Assembly (NCBI GenBank): GCA_028689495.1
Contig: JAQTWB010000029.1
Span: 1-35,294, forward strand
From: a bacterium
Lineage (GTDB): Bacteria; Bdellovibrionota_C; UBA2361; SZUA-149; JAQTWB01
Length of the DNA: 35,294 nucleotides
Direction: 5' to 3'
Shown: piece after piece, positions 15,450 to 21,925 of the stretch
How the letters are laid out: each line of letters starts with the position of its first letter
Position numbering within the stretch: position 1 is the stretch's first letter
The notes under the pieces: generated by a model
What the model saw: the letters and a program-made list of their open reading frames with translations, nothing else
Databases searched by the model: none
Told to the model about the DNA's origin: nothing
Translations under genes and position numbers: made by a program

Positions 15450-15712
15450 TAGCCCGGAAATTGCACGTAAGTTCACGGCTGATTTGAGAGCAGACGACAA
15501 ATAAATTCCCCTCTTTGGAGGGGTGCCCGAAGGGCGGGGTGCTATCTCCCTATACGCTTTGCACCACCCCGTCAGGCTACGCCTGCCACCCCTCCGAAGG
15601 ATGGGAATTAACGCTTCTGCTTTCTTTTGGGGCCCCGCACCTTGCCACAAACTTCACAACCTCCCCCCCTGATCCAGAGTTCCAGGGGGCTTACATGCAA
15701 CATTCGGGCTAG
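15450..15712. mobile_element. MITE-like element with degenerate inverted ends
   Basis: The left end (15450-15474, TAGCCCGGAAATTGCACGTAA and four more bases) and the right end (15691-15712, beginning TTACATGCAA and containing CGGGCTA) are inverted relative to each other at about 17 of 22 positions. The enclosed 263 nt hold no gene and include the palindrome at 15504-15609. The left end recurs at 4231-4255. This is consistent with a small non-autonomous element. No target duplication was established, so the boundaries are tentative. Confidence 0.45.
15504..15609. repeat. Large imperfect GC-rich palindrome
   Basis: Arms pair in three blocks: AATTCCC (15504-15510) with GGGAATT (15603-15609), GGAGGGGTG (15517-15525) with CACCCCTCC (15587-15595), and CGGGGTG (15535-15541) with CACCCCG (15565-15571). 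This makes an interrupted hairpin of about 106 nt. Similar GGGGTGGC/AGGCGTAGCC-type palindromes are common interspersed repeats in environmental genomes. Confidence 0.7.
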
Positions 15713-15958
15713 TGATTACCCCCGCCAAATTTCATCAGTGAAGAGCGAGAGTGACTGTTTGGAGATTGTCACCGGACATAGCAGCGCCGAAAATTTTATC
15801 CTCAAATCTGACTGTTTAGGGCAATTGTAGGCGGCTTGTTGCATATTCCGACATGGACATACGTTAAAATAAAGCACCAGTAAGCTTGTCTTAAAATAAA
15901 TCTCCCGCTAAAAATCTGCAGAGTAATTCGATGTCACATTGTGCGGGAAGTTGAGGGA

Positions 15959-17527
15959 ATGAAGATAGCTTGTATCGACATAACAGCGGCAGGGCGGGAT
16001 CGTTTGTTGGCTCAGCTTCGAGCCTGGCTGATTGCGGAACGACAGGTTATTGGTCATATCAGTCGCTTCGAATTTTTTGCCATGGCGCCGGAGACGATCA
16101 ATTTCTCCGAGCGCATTGATGTGGCGGTAATGGGCAGTGGGGTGGGGCCCGAGCATGCCGCTCGGTTGGCCGAGAAGATCAGCCTGCGAGATGATGTGAC
16201 TGCGATATTTGTTTTTCTTCGTTCCGAGGATTTTTCATTTGCCAATCTTCAGCTGTTTTCTCAGGGCAGCGCCGAAATATTTAATGATGATAACGATCGG
16301 TTGCGATTTCTCGCTCGCCTCTGTGCCACGAGAGTAAAAAATCGTGCCGATGTGAGAGGTCGGCTCTGTACATTTTTTGCCGCCAAAGGAGGGGTTGGGC
16401 TGACTACCATCGTTACAGCACTGGCGCACGCTGCGCAGGATCGTGGACAGACTGCTTTGGTGCTTGACCTTTCGCGAAACAGCGATATTGCCAACAGTTT
16501 GGCACTTGGTAAAAAATTCTCCACCGAGTTCAGCAGTCTGCTTCAACAGCGCTGCCAGTTAAGTCTCTCCGACATGGCGAGTTGCATCAAGACTGCGGAG
16601 AACGGCATAAATCTCATTTTACCGCCGGCGGGCGGGGCTGAAGTCAGAGAAAGCTGGATTAGAGCAAGTGAGACTCTACCGACCACGATGTCCCTTATCG
16701 AAGTCGCTCTTGAACAATTTGATTATGTCTTTGTTGATACGGCTCAAAGTGAAGGCATTCTGCCATTTTCTCTATCTGTGCGCAGTGACGAACGGGTTAT
16801 GGTCAGTAGCAATGAAGTTGACTCGATCTATTTCGCCACACAGAAATCAAGTTTCGGTGCTGGCTATCTGCCAGGCGGGGAAATCAGCTTACTGATCAAC
16901 TGTCGCAGTTTGTTCGGGCTGACAGCGGCAGAATGCATGCGATATGTCCGCAACGTTACAGACGGCGCTATCGAGTGGAAGGAGTTGCCGGCGATTCCCT
17001 GTGACCGCTCAGGAAGCTTCTGGATTGGTAGCCGCAACAGTTTTTTTACCGAAAGCAACAAGGCGACAAGAACTGCACTGGGCAAATTGTTGCGACATTT
17101 GGCTGGTGAACCAGAGAGCGCTACGCAGTCTTGCGACCACTCCACCCCATTGGGCTTGTTGCTCCGCCGAATGCGTCAACTGACCAGGGGGCAAAGGCGC
17201 ATAACTGGTCGTTCACTTCTTATGTTGCCTCACCTGCCGCAACGTCAACCACTTGTTGCGAGTGAGGAAAATGAAACCGGAGATTCCAGTTTGCCGATAA
17301 CGGCAGAAATAAAGGAAAAGTTTGAAATATCCAGAGGGCCTGAACCAGATGACTTATTGCCAGTAGAATTATTGCCGGAGGATTTGTTGGATAATCCAGC
17401 AACTGGACTGACAGTTACTTCGGAACAGTATCCAAAGGAAGTTGATTTGCTGCTTCGACCCGAGGATCTGCTTCTTGGCCTGGTCGCTGTCGCAGGGGAC
17501 CAGTCACAGATAAATCGTTACAGATAA
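15959..17527 (+). CDS. cpaE: Tad pilus assembly ATPase TadZ/CpaE-like
   Basis: 522 residues from ATG 15959; a GTG six codons upstream is less likely. Residues 1-125 look like an atypical receiver-type domain. A ParA/MinD-type ATPase follows, with the deviant P-loop AAKGGVGLTT (141-150) in which the usual second lysine is Leu, as is common in TadZ-type proteins. Segment YVFVDTAQ is the likely switch region. The C-terminal 150 residues are variable and acidic. TadZ/CpaE proteins localise the Tad machine, often to a cell pole. It is the first gene of the Tad operon. The assignment is secure as a family; the symbol is by analogy. Confidence 0.82.
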   Translation: MKIACIDITAAGRDRLLAQLRAWLIAERQVIGHISRFEFFAMAPETINFSERIDVAVMGSGVGPEHAARLAEKISLRDDVTAIFVFLRSEDFSFANLQLFSQGSAEIFNDDNDRLRFLARLCATRVKNRADVRGRLCTFFAAKGGVGLTTIVTALAHAAQDRGQTALVLDLSRNSDIANSLALGKKFSTEFSSLLQQRCQLSLSDMASCIKTAENGINLILPPAGGAEVRESWIRASETLPTTMSLIEVALEQFDYVFVDTAQSEGILPFSLSVRSDERVMVSSNEVDSIYFATQKSSFGAGYLPGGEISLLINCRSLFGLTAAECMRYVRNVTDGAIEWKELPAIPCDRSGSFWIGSRNSFFTESNKATRTALGKLLRHLAGEPESATQSCDHSTPLGLLLRRMRQLTRGQRRITGRSLLMLPHLPQRQPLVASEENETGDSSLPITAEIKEKFEISRGPEPDDLLPVELLPEDLLDNPATGLTVTSEQYPKEVDLLLRPEDLLLGLVAVAGDQSQINRYR

Positions 17528-17568
17528 ATTCTCACAGCTGAGTGATGCTGGATGCCAATTTCGCTTTA

Positions 17569-17574
17569 TATAAT
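17569..17574 (+). promoter_or_regulatory. Possible -10 element of the pilin gene
   Basis: A perfect TATAAT at 17569-17574 lies 20 nt before the pilin ATG, in the 67-nt gap after the TadZ-like gene. No good -35 sits at 17-nt spacing, so an internal promoter giving extra pilin transcript is only a possibility. Confidence 0.3.
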
Positions 17575-17594
17575 TAGATAGATCGGAGGAGATA

Positions 17595-17795
17595 ATGAAG
17601 AAGATCAAGAGTAAAAAGCATGGCGCTGAATCAAGAGAACGCGGCTCCCTTTCACTTGAGCATGTTCTTTTTATTGGCGCGATAGCTGGCATATCGACCG
17701 GAATAATTACTTTTTATGACGGAATAGAAAAATACATAACAGCCACAGCAGAAAGCTTCGCTGAAGCACCGACCAACCTTGGCGCCACTCAGTAG
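17595..17795 (+). CDS. Candidate Flp-type major pilin (very small prepilin)
   Basis: 66 residues. A highly basic 17-residue leader ends in Gly17, followed by SLSLEHVLFIGAIAGIS. Cleavage after Gly17 would place Glu22 at +5 of the mature protein, as in type IV prepilins, followed by a hydrophobic helix of about 15 residues. The mature form would be about 49 residues, matching tiny Flp pilins. The usual Glu-Tyr pair is Glu-His here. GGAGGA lies 4 nt before the ATG, the best ribosome site in the operon, and the gene sits between the TadZ- and CpaB-like genes, where flp genes are often found. A prepilin peptidase must be encoded elsewhere. Confidence 0.75.
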   Translation: MKKIKSKKHGAESRERGSLSLEHVLFIGAIAGISTGIITFYDGIEKYITATAESFAEAPTNLGATQ

Positions 17796-17850
17796 GTAGC
17801 CCCTCGGTGGTAATGGCGATTCCTGGGCAAGAAATTTTTGCAGGTGACGT

Positions 17851-18705
17851 ATGTTGAAACAGCCGGGTCGACCCAAAAGCATTGGTAAATCTGGACCCTT
17901 CACGATTCTTTCCCGGATATTTCTGGTTCTTGTTGTTATAGTTCCTTTGTCCGCATTGGCATATCGTTACCAATCCAAGGATAGGGACAAGGCAATCGCC
18001 GAAGCGACCACAAAGCATATTTTGCTCCCCGTTCCAACCGACGGAATTGCCAGGGGCGAACTGCTCGGTGATGCAACTTATACAATGATCTCCTGGCCGG
18101 TGAACCAGCTTACCGGTCGCTACATTCAGGATCTGTCGCTTTATCCGGAGGCGCGCTCCCGGTCTCAGCTTCCGCGATTGCTGCCAATCCCAATAACTGC
18201 GGTGACCACCAAGGAGGAAGACACAAACGCCGTAACAGAGAGAATTCCACGAGGGATGAGAGCAATTACGGTAAGGGTTGATGCCGAATCAGCTGTAGAA
18301 GGCTGGGCACGAAGTGGAAGTTATGTAGATGTGATTGTAATTCAACCGTCTTCCCTCGCGGCTGATGGTCTGGAAGCAAAAGTCATTGCTGAAAATGTTC
18401 GCATATTATCAGCCAATCGCCAGGTTGAGGAACATTCTGCCGATGGAACAGAGTCTCCGGCAACGGTAACCCTACTTGTCAATCAGGAAAACGCCCTGAG
18501 AATAAAAACGGCGCAAACCGTAGGACGCCTGACCTTCGCCTTGCGTGGATTGGAAGATGAATTGCCGACAAGTGCGACCAATTATGATGCTGAACTTATC
18601 AGCGGTCGGAAGCCTGTAGAACGGTCTTATCTTAAGGGGACGGCTCGGGGGCCAGATGGGCGGGAATATTTCCTCGATGAAAGCAATGTCTGGACGAGAA
18701 AGTAG
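17851..18705 (+). CDS. cpaB: Flp pilus assembly protein CpaB/RcpC
   Basis: 284 residues. One N-terminal transmembrane helix (about 20-38) anchors it in the inner membrane. A SAF-like beta-clip segment (about 55-110) follows. The RcpC/CpaB signature is IPRGMRAITVRVDAESAVEG (about 130-149), then SGSYVDVIV and ENVRILSANRQ. A C-terminal part aligns with VTLLVNQENALRIKTAQTVG. CpaB proteins act in the periplasm, probably bracing the secretin channel, yet no secretin gene follows. AGGTGA lies close to the ATG. The gene is 55 nt after the pilin gene and 4 nt before the tadA gene. Confidence 0.88.
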   Translation: MLKQPGRPKSIGKSGPFTILSRIFLVLVVIVPLSALAYRYQSKDRDKAIAEATTKHILLPVPTDGIARGELLGDATYTMISWPVNQLTGRYIQDLSLYPEARSRSQLPRLLPIPITAVTTKEEDTNAVTERIPRGMRAITVRVDAESAVEGWARSGSYVDVIVIQPSSLAADGLEAKVIAENVRILSANRQVEEHSADGTESPATVTLLVNQENALRIKTAQTVGRLTFALRGLEDELPTSATNYDAELISGRKPVERSYLKGTARGPDGREYFLDESNVWTRK

Positions 18706-18709
18706 CGAA

Positions 18710-20179
18710 ATGAAAAAGCGGTCAACAGATGTTCAGGGAGAGGTTTTGACGATTGCCGAAATTACTGCCCTCTATAACGGAAACGCCCGGTCTGTAGCAC
18801 ATCGCTCGGAGAAAATTGCCCCTGGTGCCATATCTGCCGGCTCGGCGGCAGATGAACGTTATGTGACAAAATCAGTTCAGGCACTGACACCGAGTGCTGA
18901 ATATATTTATCGTGAAATACGCAATCTCTTGGCCCAGGATATCGGCAATAATGTTAGGGATGAAGAGCAGTGTGAGCTTCTACTTGATTCGATAGCTGAA
19001 TCTGAACAACTTTCCCGTGCTGAACGAGATTCTGTGATCAGTTTATTGCAGCGTCAGCTCGAGAAATTCTCGTCATTACAGCCGTTGGTGGCCGATGAAC
19101 GGGTGAACGATATTATAGTCACAGCCTGGAATGAGGTCAGTGTTCAGATTGACAGGCGTAACTACCGCACCGATCTGGCCTTCATTGACCGAGAGTCGTA
19201 TCACGCTTTTCTCGATCGGCTTCTTGGTGAAGCTGGTAGGTCATGCACCACTGCCCAACCAATAGCAGATTTTGCTGTTACTCCGGTTGTGCGGGCATCG
19301 GTTATTCACAAATCACTTACACCCTTTGGACTCGACAATTTATTGACTCTGCGGGTGTCGCGTCATCAGCAGGCTAGTATTTCAGCTTTGACAGGTAGCG
19401 GACTTGCACCGACAGAGATACTGAAATACCTGGTTCATGCCGTGGCCGATCGGTCAGAGACTGTGTTGATTGCCGGTGAAGTTGGCACAGGGAAAACAAC
19501 TCTGGTGCGGGCAATCGCCACGGCAATAAATCCCGAAGAGTCACTTCTTGTTATTGAAGACACCTTTGAACTGAAATTGGAGCATCCATTTGTCCGCAAT
19601 ATTATAACGCGCGAGGCGAATTCGGAGGGGTGCGGGGAGATGGAGCCTGCAGTGGCAATACGCGCCGGGATGCGGATGGCGATGAACAGGATCATTCTTG
19701 GCGAAATTCGCGATGCCAGGGCGGCGGAGGCATTTGTTGATGTTTGTGCTTCGGGTCACCCAGGAATTACAACAATTCACGCTCGCAGTGCCCGAGATGC
19801 ACTCAACAGGCTCGAACTATTTCTCTCGCGTGCAGAGAAAGGAACAGGCGCCGAAACTATTCGCCGACAGATTGCCGATGCGGTGAGTATTGTCGTTTAT
19901 TTACAGGCAGACAAGATTTCAGGGAAACGAAGAATTACCGAAGTGCTGACAGTAGGTGGTGCCGGAGAGGGAACCATTCAGATTTCGCCTGTCTATCGCC
20001 TGCTCCCCGAGCAAAAGACTGTTGCGGCTGCGACTGATATCGGGCCTGTCTGGCAAGCATTTGTTGAACCTCTTGAGGGATTCTCCGCAGAAGCCTCATT
20101 CACCGGACTATCGTGGGGAGTTCAGGATCGGATGATCGGCCTGGATGAGAGAATATCTGAGGAGAGAACATATGGGTAG
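18710..20179 (+). CDS. tadA: Tad secretion ATPase TadA/CpaF
   Basis: 489 residues from ATG 18710, 4 nt after the cpaB stop. In-frame ATGs at 18656, 18677 and 18686 overlap cpaB and cannot be excluded because no start has a strong ribosome site. Walker A is GEVGTGKTT (256-264), the Asp box is VIEDTFELKL, Walker B is RIILGEIRD (327-335) and the His box is GHPGITTIHA (349-358). This is the VirB11-like hexameric motor that powers pilin extension, and in some Tad systems also retraction. The last 45 residues beyond the core are not conserved in my reading. Confidence 0.92.
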   Translation: MKKRSTDVQGEVLTIAEITALYNGNARSVAHRSEKIAPGAISAGSAADERYVTKSVQALTPSAEYIYREIRNLLAQDIGNNVRDEEQCELLLDSIAESEQLSRAERDSVISLLQRQLEKFSSLQPLVADERVNDIIVTAWNEVSVQIDRRNYRTDLAFIDRESYHAFLDRLLGEAGRSCTTAQPIADFAVTPVVRASVIHKSLTPFGLDNLLTLRVSRHQQASISALTGSGLAPTEILKYLVHAVADRSETVLIAGEVGTGKTTLVRAIATAINPEESLLVIEDTFELKLEHPFVRNIITREANSEGCGEMEPAVAIRAGMRMAMNRIILGEIRDARAAEAFVDVCASGHPGITTIHARSARDALNRLELFLSRAEKGTGAETIRRQIADAVSIVVYLQADKISGKRRITEVLTVGGAGEGTIQISPVYRLLPEQKTVAAATDIGPVWQAFVEPLEGFSAEASFTGLSWGVQDRMIGLDERISEERTYG

Positions 20180-21008
20180 AAACTTTGTAGCTGGATTGAC
20201 ACTGAGATTTTCCAGTTTGTCTCATTTGCGCTTTCTTGAACGAAGCATGGGCAATTCTTCGACTGCGCAAGTGCAGGATGGTTGCGAACGCCGGGTATAT
20301 GTCGAAGGGCAGATGATGCATCTGGTGGCCTTGTCTGCCCTGGTCGCGTTTGTTGCGACTCTTGGAATTCTTTTTTTCTGGCCGAGAGTTATAGTTATCG
20401 CGGCGATTTGTCTGTTGCTGATTTTTTGCCTGCCAGCAATTCGCTCGCAGTCGCGCAAGCGGGAGGAGGAGCTTCTTGCAGAATATGCCCCGCTTTTGCT
20501 TAACACCGCGGCCAATCTTAAAACTGGTCTTTCTGCCCTGACTGCTCTTACGGATGCTTCATGCCTTTTGCCGAAGAAGTCGCGTTTGAGAGAGGCGATC
20601 AAAGGGCTGATTGCCGACCTACGACAGGGAATGCCGATTGAGACGGCGATGAGCAGTTTTTTACCGAAAATGAACTGCCCTGAAGTGAGCCTCTTTCGAT
20701 TGCTTCTGCCGGTTGCATTGGAGCATGGAGGTCGCTTTGCACCATCACTTGAGCGACTGGCTCGTCTTTGTGAGGAAAGGCGAATAATGATTGAAGAGTC
20801 TCGCTCCAGTACAGCGAACATGAGGTTTACGGCGGCGGTTCTGCTCGGAACTGCGCCGCTATTTCTTTTGTTGTTAAGTATCAGGGACCCTGATTTCTGG
20901 GATGTGATGTTAACACATTCTCTGGCAGGCAATCTGGCGACTGCAGGCATGATTGTAATCACGGTTAGCTATCTGGTGTTGCGTCAGATGGCGGACTTTC
21001 GTCCATGA
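20172..21008 (+). CDS. tadB: Tad inner-membrane platform protein TadB
   Basis: 278 residues from ATG 20172, which has AGGAG 7 nt upstream and overlaps the tadA stop by 8 nt. An N-terminal pair of hydrophobic segments (about 47-85) is followed by the cytoplasmic T2SSF domain, with LLNTAANLKTGLSALTAL and VALEHGGRFAPSLERLARL, and two further helices (about 215-270). This is the GspF-like layout of TadB. TadB and TadC form the platform on which the TadA ATPase acts. The short spacing and overlap indicate translational coupling. Confidence 0.88.
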   Translation: MGRNFVAGLTLRFSSLSHLRFLERSMGNSSTAQVQDGCERRVYVEGQMMHLVALSALVAFVATLGILFFWPRVIVIAAICLLLIFCLPAIRSQSRKREEELLAEYAPLLLNTAANLKTGLSALTALTDASCLLPKKSRLREAIKGLIADLRQGMPIETAMSSFLPKMNCPEVSLFRLLLPVALEHGGRFAPSLERLARLCEERRIMIEESRSSTANMRFTAAVLLGTAPLFLLLLSIRDPDFWDVMLTHSLAGNLATAGMIVITVSYLVLRQMADFRP

Positions 21009-21021
21009 GTATGGTGTGAAG

Positions 21022-21918
21022 ATGAAAGAAGGCAGTTTTGCAATTCATGGGCAAAGGATAAAAGCCCGGCGGCAGTTGGCAACTGTTGAACGCCTGCGGA
21101 GACATGCGGATGATGGCACCGAGTTGTCTCAAGTGCAGGCCCATCCTTGGAACCTGGTGATAACCCTTTTTTTGACTTCCCGCTTTTTTCAGTTTTTGGC
21201 GGTTGGTCTGCCAAGCTGTTCATTTGCAATATTCGCTCTGAGTCAATGGCAATTTTCGCTTCGCACTGTTTTGACTGTTACGGTGTTGGCTATGTATTCG
21301 CTGCTTCTTGTGAAGACAGTCTGCCTGCGATTGCAACAGACAAAAAGGGAACGACTGGTTGATTATTATACGCCATTGTCTTTGGAAGCTCTGGCGATGT
21401 TGATGCGCTCCGGATTGTCTCTTGTTCCGGCAATGCGCGAGGTCTCACGGTCGCTCACTGAAACGAATCCGCTCTCGCAGCTTTTTGCAAAGATAAACAG
21501 TCATGCCGCTGCGGGTATCGAATTTTCACAGGCGCTAAAGTTGGTAAATGAAAATGTAAAAGAGCCGGTATTGATTCATATGTTGACCTGTTTGCGCAAT
21601 AACGCCGAGCGTGGCGGTGAAATGTTGCCGGCGCTTGAGCAGCTGGTTGAACATACACATAAGCAGTGGCTGGCCCGAGTCAGCGCGCGAGTCAGAAAGC
21701 TTGAGGCTCAGGTTGTATTGCCAGTGTTCTGCGCTGTGATCGGCTTGATGCTTCTGATTGTCGCCGTGCCAGCTGTGCCCGTTTTGGAGATGCTGGATCG
21801 GCTCGAGGAGTCGGATCGATCCTCGCAGCGATCCTCGCAGCGGTCGTTGCAGCGACCATTGCCGCGAAGTTTTACACTTCGTCAATCAAGTAGCATTTCA
21901 GAAAGTTATCGGGACTGA
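21022..21918 (+). CDS. tadC: Tad inner-membrane platform protein TadC
   Basis: 298 residues from ATG 21022; a GTG two codons earlier is an alternative. Two hydrophobic segments (about 45-110) are followed by a T2SSF domain with PLSLEALAMLMRSGLSLVPA and LTCLRNNAERGGEMLPALEQ, and a final helix (about 232-255). It pairs with TadB in the pilus platform. The C-terminal tail is Ser/Arg/Gln-rich and is encoded by an imperfect 12-nt tandem repeat (21818-21865), probably a slippage-prone expansion. It begins 13 nt after tadB and ends 7 nt before the next gene. Confidence 0.87.
   Translation: MKEGSFAIHGQRIKARRQLATVERLRRHADDGTELSQVQAHPWNLVITLFLTSRFFQFLAVGLPSCSFAIFALSQWQFSLRTVLTVTVLAMYSLLLVKTVCLRLQQTKRERLVDYYTPLSLEALAMLMRSGLSLVPAMREVSRSLTETNPLSQLFAKINSHAAAGIEFSQALKLVNENVKEPVLIHMLTCLRNNAERGGEMLPALEQLVEHTHKQWLARVSARVRKLEAQVVLPVFCAVIGLMLLIVAVPAVPVLEMLDRLEESDRSSQRSSQRSLQRPLPRSFTLRQSSSISESYRD
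21818..21865. repeat. 12-nt tandem repeat in the tadC 3' end
   Basis: GATCCTCGCAGC occurs twice exactly (21818-21829 and 21830-21841), followed by two degraded copies (21842-21853 and 21854-21865). The unit is a multiple of three, so copy changes keep the frame and only lengthen the Ser-Ser-Gln-Arg-type tail of TadC. Confidence 0.85.
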
Positions 21919-21925
21919 GTGGGTG

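Larger units (their letters stand above)
15225..15958. other. 734-nt intergenic region between fliK and the Tad operon
   Basis: No supported gene. From left to right it holds the fliK promoter (15267-15283), a MITE-like element with inverted ends (15450-15474 and 15691-15712), an imperfect palindrome inside it (15504-15609), and an AT-rich stretch before the Tad operon with TTAAAATAAA directly repeated at 15864-15873 and 15891-15900, which may be activator sites for that operon. Translations across the palindrome give an Arg/Pro-rich frame on the minus strand that looks spurious. Confidence 0.6.

Noticed and set aside
15309..15650. Open frame of 113 residues on the minus strand
   Set aside because: It reads through the large palindrome and the repeat end. 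Its Arg/Pro-rich translation is typical of misannotated interspersed repeats, and no ribosome site is seen.
17546..17574. Full sigma-70 promoter for the pilin gene
   Set aside because: TATAAT is good, but the sequence at the -35 distance, TGCTGG, is poor, so only a possible -10 was kept.
20222..20962. 246-residue frame opposite tadB
   Set aside because: It is antisense to a well-supported TadB gene, Arg/Ser-rich and without family features, so it is a shadow frame.
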